This document shows, piece after piece, positions 34,552 through 46,664 of a stretch of 64,000 nucleotides of DNA (positions are counted from its first letter, which is position 1; each line of letters opens with the position of its first letter). A model generated the notes under the pieces. It saw nothing but the letters and a program-made list of their open reading frames with translations, made no database searches and was not told where the DNA came from. The translations under genes were made by a program, and so were the position numbers. Source of the DNA: Chrysoperla carnea (Eukaryota > Arthropoda > Insecta > Neuroptera > Chrysopidae); NCBI RefSeq assembly GCF_905475395.1, contig NC_058337.1, positions 130,841,960 through 130,905,959 of the forward strand, in the 5' to 3' direction.

Positions 34552-37500
34552 TTAATTGGATTCAGTTGGACTATCGAGTGATACTTGATAAACTCCAGCC
34601 GTACTGTAAATAAATAAAAACCCATAAAAAAGTTAACCTAGTCTAAATTGGAACTACTGTAAAAACGGTCCTGTTTTAATTAATACGAATTTTTATCGTC
34701 AGTTTGCGGGATTTATCTGATTTGATTTAGAATATTTTGATTGGCCTTTAAAAATGGTAAAAACAAGTATTGCTCTGTGGTAGTCCAAATTTAATCTACT
34801 GAAATCGACCTAATTCTGACCCTCTGTGTCCACGCGAGACATTTCTTTGTTTAGTAATGACATATCTAAAATTAAAATTTCAAATACATATTATGGCATT
34901 ATTGACACTACTATTTGATACCTATACAGGAAAAAAAGGTCGCTTTTCCCGAAATAATTGAATTGAGAAATCGTTATTACTTAACGGTATCTACCCCCTT
35001 TGATGAAGTCTTGCCGTTATAATACTTTGATCACCCTTTTAATTCTAATCCTTAAAACTTACCCAAAAGGCACTGGCCAACCAGCTGGGAAATACTTTTT
35101 ACTACTGCAATTAACCAGTGGTAAATTACCATTATATTGACATTTTCGTGCCCTATAACGTCCGCTGAAGCTACGAGGGTAATATTCAAGTATGCTTAGA
35201 TGGCTGCATAAGTAAGGGTAAACTGAAATGTAATTGAAATAATACATTATTGTTAAATTTAAAATAAAACGGCAATTATGATACAAAATTTCTATATTAT
35301 GTGCTCATTCCGAACTTAATACCTGCATTTCCTTATTAATTTATCAGAGGTTGTCATGAATATATTAAGTCACTATGCTAATGGGCGTTCCTATATTTTG
35401 ACTCCAGAAGGGTGCAAATCAGAAATTGTTTACTTAAAATTTCATAAATTATAAACAGTATTTTAGTTTGTCATACTTAGTCAATTAAATCAATGATGAA
35501 TTCACATTCAAAGCGGGGGGCGGGTCTGCTGCCCCGACCTGCGCTCCTCTTGGTATGCCCATTAATATATTTTCATGGAGTTATTAGTCCCTTTACAAAG
35601 ACCAATCTTAAATGGAGGGAGGAATGTACTTGTGGTACTACAAGATATGGTCTGAGTACAATCGTAGGCGTTCCGAAGATCTTATATCACTTCCAAGGGA
35701 GCTATCACAGTGAGGATGAGGAAGAAATCATGTCTCATCTTCGATCTCACTGTCCAGCTCTTGCCACGAGGAGTTGGACTCACTTGAAGCAGCCTTTCTT
35801 TGACGATCTCTCCGACCTGAAATCCGTTGGCGTCAAATCACTCCTGCTGTTCCTAAACAGCTCCAAATGGTACATTTAGAAGTAGCCACCCCAGGTCAGC
35901 CGCTCTTACCTAGCCTAGTCCCTTCGCACATAATTATGAAAATAAGGACATTGCAACAAAATAAACACTTTTCCACTACAGTCAATCTACTCATAAGTAT
36001 ACAGATAAATTTTCTTCCAAAAATATTGCCTTCGCTAATAACCAAACAACTTATCTAGAATTCACTACTCCTTAAATTTTACAATACATACAAATATTTA
36101 GATCAATTAGACCACATCCAGGTTGCTCTTGGCCATTGTCCCAATAAAAATCACTGTGTCCACGTGGTTCTATCTGGCTTCTGTTTCCCGCCGCTGTATG
36201 ATGAACATCAACCCATTTCGCATCAGATGGATCTAATTGTTGAGATAAATCTGACGTACCGAAAAGTTCAAGAGGAAAAAGGCTTGGGTCTAATGCTATT
36301 AAATAAAAAAAAAAATTATTATGCATTTAACAGCATTCCAAGTTAAAAAAAGTTCAAATTTCCATACCAACTATACTTTCTACTTCTTCTCCTGTTTTTA
36401 AATTTTGTTGAACAAATGCAGTTGCTTGTGCTCCGGAACTATATCCAATAAGATTAGCTGTTTTATTCAGTGGTATCTTTGCACATTGAACTATTTGATC
36501 TATTGTATAAGCGGTACAATTACCAACCACATGGGTGTTTCTTGCGCTAAAGTTGAAACAATTAACTTGGGATAGTGGTGACCAATCTACCGATACAATA
36601 CAATAATCACCAGCTTTTAGAAGTGCTACAAATAAAAATTACAATATGTTATTATTATTCTCATTTCGATTCCGTCAATTCCGTGTTTTGTTTCCGCGAC
36701 TATTGTATTTCTTGGCCCCACTTTGATTATCAAGTCAGCACTCGCGTCAATCGTTCGATAATCTTTAGTCGCGTGATAAAAGATATGCTCATGCTTTGAC
36801 AAATTTTGGACTCGTGCGGAAAATTGCTTTGAACTATAGGAAAAACAAACGAAAATCAGTACCTGATCTCATTTCCGTATTAAATTCATCATGTCTATAT
36901 CCTACGTCTCCATGTACTAAAAATTTAAACATTTTATCTTTACATTCTTGCAATTGCCGCTTTAGTTCATTACAATTTGCAACATTTAATTCGATGCCAT
37001 CTGTTGGATAATTCCTTCAAATTAAAGAAAACATTGGATTTAATTTTGTGAGATTAAAACAATAAAATAGTATAAGATAGGTAAGAGGCTGATTAGAGAT
37101 TATGCTGACTGATTTTTTCGCTTCTATCAAACAGATGTCTGTAAATTATTTCAAAGAGATTTTTACGAGAGTAGATAATAAAAAATTCTATGTTCCATTC
37201 TTAAGACGCCATTCGCCATCCACGGATATATGGCCAATATTTTTTGATGAAAATGAAACTTCCGAAACGAAAATCGCTCATTTACAAACTTATATCTTTT
37301 ATTAAACTCTTGTATCTCTTGCAACCCAAGAGTTGAGAAAAATTAACCCCTAAAAACCAAGTTTTAATTATATTCTCTCTCTTTTTGCTTAAATTTTTTA
37401 AGCGAATTTTTTTAATTTAAATTTTTATCTTTACCACTGCCTGCAAAGTCATGATTAGATCACGAGAAAAGGATTAAAAATCGTTTGAAAGTTTCTTTAT

Positions 37501-38027
37501 ATTCTAATAGAATTTAATTTGCATTACTCCGAAAATCTTATTAATCACGCAAATCGCAAGATTCAAGAATAAACACGTGGCTTTTAAAGTAACTATATTT
37601 TAAAAATTCAAACATCTTACCTTGTGTATAAATAAAATTTAATATCGTGATTCGGACAAATATTTTGAGCTACTTTACAGTTAAGACCAGAGCTACTTTG
37701 AGCATAACCAAAATCTAAAATATCAAATTAAAAAAAATTAAAAATAAATAAAATCGAATTATTGCACTTTAACAAATAAAAGGCAGATAATTTTTCATAG
37801 TAAGAAAAGATCAGTAAAAAAAGTGTGCTTTCAAGAAAATCACGCATCTCATTAAAAAAAAAAATTCAAATAAATTCCTAATAGCGCTATGGGCAAATAG
37901 GAATACTTTACACTTTTGGCATTTTATTTTGTTTTTCACTAATTAAAAGTACACTAACTATTAATTAAGAAAACATACGTAATAAAAATGTTGCAAAAAT
38001 TAAAGTAAAAATTAATTTTAATAACAT
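34552..38027 (-). CDS. Secreted pancreatic-type lipase / phospholipase A1-like, gene C
   Basis: Exons in transcription order: 37979-38027, 37621-37714, 36863-37014, 36368-36625, 36092-36295, 35063-35222, 34552-34603; 969 nt, 322 aa, the shortest of the four. The signal peptide is MLLKLIFTLIFATFLL, identical to gene B. The nucleophile motif is GYSSGAQ, the acid is in ALDPSL, and the histidine motif is YLCSHLSILEYY, so the triad is intact. GHSDFYWDNGQEQPGC is the family block before the short lid. The C-terminus is brief and polar, ending LDSPTESN. A LINE-like fragment (35493-36058) sits in intron 5. The gene probably arose with gene B by duplication. Confidence 0.88.
35493..36058 (+). pseudogene. 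Retroelement-derived fragment in intron of lipase gene C
   Basis: An open frame of 128 codons with higher GC than its surroundings. It has a Cys/His-containing part (ECTCGTTRYG...SHCPAL) and ends FDDLSDLKSVGVKSLLLFLNSSKW in overlapping blocks. Both resemble the extreme C-terminus of LINE ORF2 proteins. No reverse-transcriptase core is present. It lies antisense to the host gene and is intronic. The assignment is by pattern only. Confidence 0.45.
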
Positions 38028-38116
38028 TCTTAAAAATACTTTAAATCCAATAAGTATCGATAACACAGACTGTTCTTCAATAATTAAAACGTTTCTCGTT
38101 CAAAGTGAAGGTACAT

Positions 38117-38757
38117 ATTGTGATTAATATAAATAGGTAAATACGAAATAAACAATTGAAATCATCAATTGATTGAGTTATTTGTTGAAATACCATGTAT
38201 AGAGAGTGTTGGTCACGCAATCGTTTGTTTTTTTACGCCATGTAAGTAAAAAACGATGGCCACTCTTAGATAGCCACACATTCATACATGCCAAACAAAC
38301 AACTCTGATATTCCCATAAAACACATACTATATAACTTACGCATAATTTGCGCTCTAACGAGTAAACAGTGATATTTACGAAGAAATGTTTCAAATTAAA
38401 GTTGTTTATTTTTTTAAAAGGAACATTTTTTACATTTAAACTTTTTTTCTATATCTAACGGTTTACAAGATGGGTCCTACGGACCCAAGACGCAATTGAT
38501 CTAGGTTGCTCGTTTATGAATTCAAGCTCACTTTTTACATCCTAACCACGCTATTAAATTTCAGCATGAAATCTATTTTCTTTTCTGAGTAATCATGTTG
38601 ACAGGCGGACAGACAGAAAACCGGAAATGGGCTAATTAGGTGATTTTATGAACACCTATACCAAAATTTTGTTTGTAGTATCAATATTTTTAAGCGTTAC
38701 AAACTTGGCACAAAACTTAGTATACCTTGATATCTTTTATATACATGGTATAAAAAA
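38117..38757. repeat. Interspersed repeat R2, copy 1
   Basis: Shared with 53090-53755 and, in part, 45005-45310. Diagnostic blocks are aacggtttacaagatgggtc, ggacccaagac, aattaggtgatt, aacacctataccaaaatttt and agcgttacaaacttgg. It resembles the noncoding tail of a non-LTR element or a non-autonomous element. No coding capacity. Confidence 0.75.
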
Positions 38758-38925
38758 TATAATAAATTTTTTAAATATTTAAAGTTAATATTTACCAAAT
38801 TTAAAAATATTTATATTTATAAAATTGCAAAAATCTTATCTTTTTTTTTCAAAATATTAAAATAATAATTTTAAAATTATTTATTATATAGAAAGCAAAA
38901 TGCATTTTGTATCTATGAGCACAAA

Positions 38926-38982
38926 GCCGAAATGGCTCAGCTGGAAGATCTAAAGGTCCCTGATTCGATCTCTGGTTTCGAC
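38926..38982 (+). pseudogene. tRNA-Phe pseudogene (anticodon arm deleted), copy 2
   Basis: 57 nt: gccgaaatggctcagctgg, then gatctaaaggtccctgattc and ggtttcgac. It has the same internal deletion as 33715-33771 with a few substitutions, and its gatctaaaggtccc is closer to an intact tRNA-Phe. It was copied with the lipase B/C duplication. Confidence 0.7.
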
Positions 38983-39479
38983 ATTAAAATTTTTGTAATT
39001 ATGGCGTAAAATTTCATAAGGAAAAGTGTTGGACTTTAAACGAATTAAAGTTAGATTTTTCCACAATTTCTTAGATCAATTATTGTACAACATAAATACG
39101 TATTTCGACTACCATGTAGTCTTCATCAGCATGAATTGTCATATGACTCTTATAGTGATGTTACTCGTTGCTAATTTGGTGACTGTCTGCAATTTGCTAA
39201 TTTAACTCTGGTTGCATGGCTAAGATAGTCATCAGCCTTTCAATTAAAAAACAGTCACTTGGAAGTCCTTCAAAACTCTTGTTAAAAATGAATGATATGT
39301 GGATGTATAAATAAATTTTTTACGGATGTCATTAAATTTACTACTAATTTTTTGGTAAAATGCGTACTTATAGCGTTTATAAAGCTCAATGATTTAATGA
39401 AAACATATATTAATGTAAAAATAAAATTTCATTACAATTTATTAAATTGTTTTTAATTAAATCCATTCAAAAATACAAA

Positions 39480-40237
39480 ATAATAAATAATAATTGGATA
39501 ATATTATATTTGATTGAAGAGTACTATGGGCACAATGCTTGACATATAAAAACTTTATAACCTTTGTAGTATGTATTCAACAGAAAAACGTAATTTTAGG
39601 GGTTATTTTTACAATTTTCCCATCTTTCTAGCATGTATAAACTATAAAAATGGCAATTTTGGAGGATGTTTTTTTCAATATTTCCAGTGGTTGCGATGTT
39701 TTCAATGATATTTTTCGATGCATTCAGTTGACTTTATTTAGAGTCGATTGGTGAAAATGCAATCTTTCTAGGATGTATTGAACAAAAAATCGTTATTTCG
39801 TAGTGATTTTTTTGGGGTGACCACTTTCTACGAAATTTGTTATTGTTGCTTTTAGCCACGGGTTACAGTGACTACGGTACCATTAGTATCAATTTAATAA
39901 AATCTCGGAGATTAAATTATATGAGTTTATAAGTTTGATAAAACGATTAAAATGGTTCAAGAATGAATGTCAGGGTTCAGGAAATGACGAATTTTCTTTT
40001 TCATTCAACTTTTCTGAATAGAATTTGTTGAAATAAATAAAAAAATCAAATATATTTTTAAAATTAATGTTTTTATTATATAATGTATACAAAATTATTT
40101 CTAAATAAAAATAAAATTACACTTATTATTTTTCAACCTTTTCAAGTTGGTAATGAATTGTCTTCATTATTTTTTAAGGATGAAAATACTTCATCGGTAT
40201 CGAATGTAGAGAGATTTCATCGTTTTTTTGTTTTTTT
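39480..40237. other. Region downstream of lipase gene D and upstream of gene C
   Basis: AT-rich DNA with two related ctttctag(c/g)atgtat phrases (near 39625 and 39765). Nothing gene-like. The gene D transcript end probably lies here or in repeat R1. Confidence 0.35.
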
Positions 40238-41200
40238 AACTTCCCGCTAAGAAAATAGGGAAGTTATTGTTTTCACCCCGTTTTGCCAAAATCGAGTTTT
40301 CATCAGATCTCGACGTTTTAAGGTGTCAGGAAGCTTCCCTGACTACTTCCGCGAGGGTGTCTGTATGGCTGTATGTATGTATGAGTGTGTGTGTGTGTGT
40401 GTGTGTGGATGCATGTAAACCTCTCATAACTTTTGAACGGCTTATCCGATTTGATCGCGGTTGGTGCCATTCGAAAGGGCTTGACCCAAACTATTTTGAG
40501 ACCTATTTGGACCGATTCGAACCGATAGATTTCGAGAAATCTCAAAAAAACTGCAAAAAAAAATTTTTTTTAAGTGTTTTTTTTTTTAATAACTTTTAAA
40601 CGGCTGTATCGATCAATTCCAAAAACTAATCAGCTCTCAACATCAAAAAACCACGTCGATCACCACCAGTCCGGTCAAAATCGGTTGATTCGTTCGTGAG
40701 TTATCGTTGACGAAAGAAAACCCAAAAAAGCGTTTTTTCGGAATAACCTCAAAATTTTTTTGTTCTATCAATTGAAACTTGAAGATTCTTCATGAAGCTT
40801 CAAAAACTGCGTCGAATGTCACCAACCGCGTGAAAATCGGTTTATTCATTCTAAAGTTATCGCGATTTGAAAATTTAAAAAATAGTGTTTTATCAAACGT
40901 CTATGAAATTTTTGAGCTAGAAGCTCAAAAGCTTCGAACATCTTCATTTTTGAGCTCAGAGAACTATCGATCGATTTCAAAAACTAATCAGCTCTCAACG
41001 TGTAAAAACTACATCGATCGCCACCAAGTCGGTCGTAATCGGTTTGATCAGATTTAATCAGATTTTAGTCTAAGATCACATCTAATTACAATAAAATGCG
41101 AGTGGATATAACATCAGAATAGATAAAATTTTTTACACGTTATGAGTCAATACTTAGCGGGAAGTTACAGGGATGACCTGCAGGGTCAACCGTTTTCCAA
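40238..41200. repeat. Interspersed repeat R1, copy 2, abutting the lipase gene D stop codon
   Basis: Same family as 25004-25987, with ends aacttcccgctaag and cttagcgggaagtt plus the gacctgcagggtcaaccg tail. It differs in the middle (40970-41045 has extra aaaactaatcagctctcaac-type repeat units). Its right edge is within about 10 bp of the TAA of gene D (41207), so it supplies the whole proximal 3' UTR. Confidence 0.8.
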
Positions 41201-41206
41201 ATTTTT

Positions 41207-44200
41207 TTACTTAGGCTGCTCTTTAAGTTGCGCTAACTGTTTCACGACATCATCATCGTTTACATTTAGTTTTTCGTTTGTATAATTTGTTGTGATGACT
41301 CGAAATACTCCACTTGTACTGTAAATAAATTAAAACTTTTATTTTTGAAGTGAAAACATCTTATGGCTTCGCGTCATCATGTTATAAATATACCGTAACC
41401 CAGGAAAATAAAACTTTTTTTCTATCAAAAAAACGACACCTATGTAATTATAATTAAAGCTCAATTAAATATTTTAACACTAAGTAATTCTGATCTTTGG
41501 TAACTTCTGATTACTGTTCATAGATGGCACAATTTGCTCATAATCGAACATAGGAGCAAATTGTGCCATCTATGAACATAATCGGGCACAATTTACTGAT
41601 GCGCATTTGAATGTCTCCTCTCCAAGTTTTAAAAGGCAAAATGTTTATTCGTCTTAATATTACTGTTTCATTCTTCATGGGTCTCTAGTTGTGTTCGCAC
41701 AAGGGAAATAATTGACCTTATTTATGTCTAGAGATTAAAAGAAATCTTAGCAACTTAAGAAACTTACCCATAAGGTACATAATAACCCGCTCGGATGTCT
41801 GTTACGGGATTACATTTATGCAACGGTAAACCGCCACATCTTTCGACCCATAATTTGTGGGTAACACTTCCAGCATAATATTTAAATGATCGTTCATGGC
41901 TGCATAAATGACGATAGGCTAAAAATAATAAATTAGAATAATTACATACCATAGACTTTAAGTGAATTATTTTTGAGAATATATGTAAGGAACGGGTCTT
42001 ACTTTGATCCAGGTCAAGTTTTCTACATCCAGGTTGATTTTGACCATCGTTGAAGTAAAAAGCACAGTGACCAACTCGTTTAATTTGACTTCTATATCCT
42101 ATCGCTGCATGATAAACATCTACGTAATCTGCGTCCGTTTGATCTAACTGCTGGGATTTGTCTGGTGTATCGAAATATTGTAACGATGGATCTAGACCTA
42201 TATTTTCAAAAAATAAGAATTAGTTTAAAGTTTTAAAATAAGTATAAATAAAGTTTTCTTAAATATATATTTTTCGAGACCTTCAGAAGTTTTGAGAATT
42301 TCTCTCATCATGAGAATAAAGATTACCGAACGTTTGACGCGAGTGCCGAGTCAATTACGAGATTTTTTGATTAATTCTAAGAAAAAAGTGCTTTTGCCAT
42401 TTACAAGACTTCACATGAAAATTCGTAAAAGTAAAAAGTTGGTATTTTCGTGACCACAGCGGTTAAATAAACATCGGAACAAGAACAAATCCAATTTTAA
42501 TTTGAAATGGACTTTTTCATGATATTGGCAGCTCTTTGTGTTGTCTCTCTCTACTTTAGAATAAAAATTAACTGCTTTACCAGATATCCATGCCAATTTC
42601 TTTCCACATTTCAAATTTGGTGAAATAAATCCGGCTGTTTGTGCACCATAACTGAATCCAATTACATGAATCTTTTCCAATAAAATTCTGGCATTTCCAA
42701 TTAATTTATCGATTAAATTTGCAATACAGTTACCAACAACTCGTGTATTTCTTGCACTAGTTAACGTGCAATTAACTTGCGTTAATGGAGACCAATCAAC
42801 TGATATTACATAAGGATCGTCAAGTTTGAAAATTGCTAAAAATGAAATTATATGCAGTCGGGTCTTATTTACAATTTAAAATTTAGAAACGGATAAAAAG
42901 TACTTACCTTCTCGTGTAACGTTATTAAAGGTATCGTTTTTACCACCTAAATAGCCATGGATTAAAATTTTTATTGGTTTTTCTTTAGACGGTAACTGAT
43001 TGTTTAATTTTTTTCTATTATCGATATCCAATTGTATACCATTTTGTTGGTTATCCCTTCAATTCCAGGAAAAAAAAACGAAAATATTTCATTAATTTTG
43101 ACATCATGTCTATTACAACTAGTGTCCGACCGAAGCTTCGACTTCGGCTTCGGCCACCTTCGGCCAAAAAAAACCACCTTCGGTCAAACATTCGGCTTCG
43201 GCCTGAATTCAGGCCGATGCCGAAGCTTTGGCCGAATGTTCCTAGCAAACGTCGGAATTGAACGAATTGTTCTAAATGTTATTATTTTGAAATAAATTTC
43301 AAGGTAATTTTTTTAATCATCTTTAGATTGACTTCTAGACCAACTTCTAAAGATCATAATCTCTAGATCAACTTCTAGAGATCAACTTTAATATTAAAGT
43401 TTTAAATCATGTTTTTAAACCTTCGACTTCGGCTGGGCTTCGGCTTCGGTCGAAGGTTGTGGTGATAGCCGATTAATCGGCTTCGGCTTCGGCTTCGGCC
43501 AAAAATCGATCTTCGTCTTTTTATATAATCAGGCATTTCAAAAACTTCCCGATTTATGAACTTAAATGTCCATAGATAGACAAGTTGAAATTTTTGACGA
43601 TTCTATTCTTAATTTATAACCAGTAGCAGATTAGCCGCAAAAGCTACAGGACTTGCGGACCCAGTGTAAATAAGTGATTGATAAGGGCGTCATTAAAAGA
43701 GAGGTTAACGAATATTAAAAAATGGGGGTGAAAAAACGTAAACAATGCAAACGATAATGCAAAGAGTAATCAATCAATTTTTGTAAAGGGCAATCAAATT
43801 TCAATTTTTCTAATATTAAACGTTAAATTTTTTCTGATACAAAAATTATAAAGGAACTATCTTTTTAGAACTTTATCTCTAGATCATTATGCTCTCCAAA
43901 TTCGATAGAGCAACAAAAGCCTGTACTTTTACTTGACTTGAAGTTTGTGAAGATTAACAAAACCTTACAAAAAAGTTACCTTCGTTGCTTTGGTGACAGA
44001 ATTAACTAAATTACATGAACATTTGAAAGAATTACCAGGTATACAGCCAAAAAGTAATATTTTTATTGGGGCAAACATTTGGAGCGTGAAAACAATTTGA
44101 CGCCTGATCACCAATTACTTCACCATTTCCAATACCTAAAATTTATAATATTAAGAATAATTATTAACTTGTTATATATAAACTTGACTTATCAAAGCTT

Positions 44201-44258
44201 TAGACTTACCGATGAAAATTGCAGAAATAATACTTGATACAATTAACTTTGAATACAT
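41207..44258 (-). CDS. Secreted pancreatic-type lipase / phospholipase A1-like, gene D
   Basis: Exons in transcription order: 44210-44258, 44036-44135, 42908-43056, 42581-42835, 42003-42197, 41768-41918, 41207-41318; 1011 nt, 336 aa. The signal peptide is MYSKLIVSSIISAIFI. CFHAPNVCPN follows as in gene A. The nucleophile motif is GFSYGAQ, the acid is in GLDPSL, and the base is in HLCSHERSFKYY, so the triad is complete. The C-terminus is hydrophilic (NDDDVVKQLAQLKEQPK), unlike the hydrophobic end of gene A. Repeat R1 begins directly after the stop codon, intron 2 contains a cttcgg-rich minisatellite and intron 6 a perfect hairpin. A TATA box lies about 70 bp before the ATG. It is most similar in its N-terminal exons to gene A. 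Confidence 0.88.
41516..41577. repeat. Perfect 24-bp inverted repeat in last intron of lipase gene D
   Basis: The arm gttcatagatggcacaattt(gctc) at 41516-41539 is perfectly complementary to 41554-41577, with a 14-nt loop. This would form a stable 62-nt hairpin in the pre-mRNA. No further arms extend it. Confidence 0.85.
43125..43510. repeat. cttcgg-type minisatellite in intron 2 of lipase gene D
   Basis: Two blocks (about 43128-43235 and 43425-43510) of short cttcggc units in direct and inverted orientation, separated by tctagatcaacttctagag repeats. It explains spurious reading frames on both strands here. Confidence 0.75.
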
Positions 44259-44326
44259 TTTTTTGGAAACAAATTACTCGAAATATTTTCCAATAAAATG
44301 TAATACATACGATTTCTTACTATCGG

Positions 44327-44334
44327 CTTTTATA
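44327..44334 (-). promoter_or_regulatory. Putative TATA box of lipase gene D
   Basis: TATAAAAG on the minus strand, about 70 bp upstream of the ATG at 44258. This would place the start site near 44300 with a short leader. Confidence 0.5.
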
Positions 44335-44578
44335 GGATTATTATTGTTTTAGCAAATGTGAATTTTTAAAATTTTCTACGTTGATATTTGGCAAATATTG
44401 ATACGATTAAATCATATAAGAAAATGCCGTAAAATATATCAAATCTTTCATTAAATAGGACGGCAGCTACTCATTGTAGCCTTACTACAAGGCTAACTAT
44501 ACCATCTGAAAAGCCTCCAACCATCTGCCTTTTGTAACAAATTTTAAATTCTTGTCATGTAAAAAGTCGTTTTTCGAA

Positions 44579-44990
44579 GCGAGTATGAGTTGGTCGTCCA
44601 AATGTTTTTATTTGTTAATCAACAATAAATTTCTAATTCAATGAAACGATCAATGGTTCACTTTAAAAGTTCGTAAATAGGCAACTTGTATGACGTAAAT
44701 GTTAAGTGTTTGTCAAATAATAGAAAAGTATTATACATGTAAAACGTATACGTAATTCAAGTTGCATATTTATTAATTTTGTAAGTCAATTTTAACATTG
44801 ATCGTTTCATCTAGTTGACAATTTATTGTTTATTACCAAATAGAAACATTTGCGCCACTAACTCATGCGTTGATGCTAAAAATATTTGACATCTAAAAAA
44901 CACATTCCATGAAGTTTAAGAAAAATGCGAGCGGTTTCTTTCATTTTCCTTTATTGGTAACATCTTTAACTGTACAAGTGGAAACTGAAG
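44579..44990. repeat. Palindromic interspersed element between lipase D and gene E
   Basis: Imperfect palindrome: caatgaaacgatcaatg near 44640 pairs with cattgatcgtttcatc near 44797, and gcgagtatgagttgg with ccactaactcatgcg. A relative lies at 6285-6600. No coding capacity. Confidence 0.65.
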
Positions 44991-45004
44991 TTATGCCCTA
45001 AGTT

Positions 45005-45310
45005 GGAATCTCACCAAAAACAATAAAATTTAGGGAAAAAGTTCCAAACAAAAGCTAAAAATGTACAGTTTATAAGATGCAGAAAGCTTTATTGACATAT
45101 GTTGCTCATTTAATCGAAATCAAACTCACTTTTTATACCCTGAGTACGCTATAAAAATTTTAGCTCGATATCTCTTTTCGTTTTTGAGTTATCATGATAA
45201 CAAACGGACATGCAGACAAACAAAAATGAACTAATTATTGATTTCATGAATCTCTATTCCAAAATTTTGTTTATAGCATCAATATTTCTAAGCGTTACAA
45301 ACTTGGGATT
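45005..45310. repeat. Interspersed repeat R2, partial diverged copy
   Basis: Corresponds to the 3' half of the R2 copies at 38117-38757 and 53090-53755, matching tacgctataaaaattttagc, ccaaaattttgtttatagca and aagcgttacaaacttggg. Confidence 0.65.
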
Positions 45311-45572
45311 AGTGGTGGTCAGTGGCTTCCGGTCTATAAATAAAATCATAAATCATTTTCCTCTTAAGAGAAATTTGAATTACGATCTAATTACGACAAT
45401 AAAACTTACCTAAGATCATAAAATTAAATTAATTTTATTTTACAATAATCTGTAATTTTTATGATTTTATATAGATTTATGTATTTTGTGATAACATTGG
45501 CTTGTGCCAATATATTACAACTTTATTAAACACTTAATCTTATATCAAGTTGTATATAGTAACATCATTGGT

Positions 45573-45691
45573 GTAGAGTTCGTACAAAACAAAGTGGCAC
45601 TGAACAAGAGAGAGTGTAGATACGAGTGCACATACATATACATCATACACTCTCTCTTGCTCGGTGCCACTTTGTTTTGTACGAACTCTAC
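45573..45691. repeat. Short palindromic MITE
   Basis: A 119-bp hairpin: gtagagttcgtacaaaacaa and agtggcac at the left are mirrored at the right; the inner acaagagagagtgta pairs with tacactctctcttg. Typical MITE size and structure. Confidence 0.8.
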
Positions 45692-46308
45692 CTAAAAAAG
45701 ATGACTCCCTCAGAGGTTCGACAAATTTTTACATTTCTTTGATATTTACTCAATTCGCATACAAATTTAAGTAAGAATTATATCTGAGTTTCCAAAATCA
45801 ACCGTCAACTTTTATAAAATCGTTTCGCCTATAGTATACAATTCTACATATCCAATTTCAGCTCGTTTGAACGAAAAAGAGCCGATGAAGATTCCGAAAT
45901 TTGGCGGAACAAATAAATATATGACTAAAAATGAAAAATTAGAAAATTAATTTATTTCGTAACAATTTTTAATTCCTTATATTAAACAAGTACAATAATT
46001 TGTTGATATATTTATAAAAATTAAATATTATTCAATAATATAATTAAGTAATTTTTTTTTAATTATTACATTTTTTATTTTAATTTTAATGTACTGATAA
46101 AAAAAACCAAAAATAAATTAATAAAAAAAAAATCATAAATTTTTTTTTGTAATAATTTGTGACGATGCATTTATGTGAAAAATTTTGTACTAATTGAAGA
46201 TATAATCACATAATAAAAAATTGTGATAATCATTTCTTCCATGATACAATTAGAAAAGGTAAGTTCTTACGCAGATTCTTTCTCTCACTCTTGGTTGATT
46301 TATATATA

Positions 46309-46430
46309 TTGAAATAAATACCACGATACTCGAAATTAAAATGTAAAGTAAGTATGTTTTTAAATCATATTTTTTAATTAAAATTTCTTAATATACAATA
46401 TTATTTCGAGTATCGTGATATTTATTTCAA
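46309..46430. repeat. Short palindromic MITE downstream of gene E
   Basis: The 28-bp arm ttgaaataaataccacgata(ctcgaaat) is mirrored with one mismatch at 46403-46430. Total length 122 bp. It lies within about 240 bp of the gene E stop codon. Confidence 0.8.
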
Positions 46431-46664
46431 TAACTATTAAATTGTCGGTTTTTATGGAATTTACTAATTTCAATGGCCTAGATTTACACTAGCCAAAAAG
46501 GTTAAAACATTCAAATGTTTTAGACTAGCATTTGTCTGGCAAAAACAATTTTTACAGTTGCACAAGTAAAGTTTCGGTACAAGTTGAGCTAATTAAACTC
46601 TCTTCGATAGCGAAGTAAGAAATTTTAATGAACATATAAAAAAACGAAGATTCGTAATTAATTT

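Larger units (their letters stand above)
37979..39480. repeat. Duplicated upstream segment shared by lipase genes B and C (copy C)
   Basis: Counterpart of the gene B upstream region, interrupted between about 38117 and 38757 by repeat R2, which is absent from copy B. This orders the events: duplication first, then R2 insertion. Confidence 0.65.

Noticed and set aside
35493-35879. Independent host gene in the lipase C intron
   Set aside because: No start context, no splice support and LINE-like composition; treated as a retroelement remnant.
40267-40599. 110-codon frame with a (VC)n stretch in repeat R1
   Set aside because: Produced by a GT microsatellite within an interspersed repeat; the other R1 copy does not keep the frame.
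43032-43295. Open frames on both strands rich in FG and RS repeats
   Set aside because: They arise from the cttcgg minisatellite in the intron of lipase gene D.
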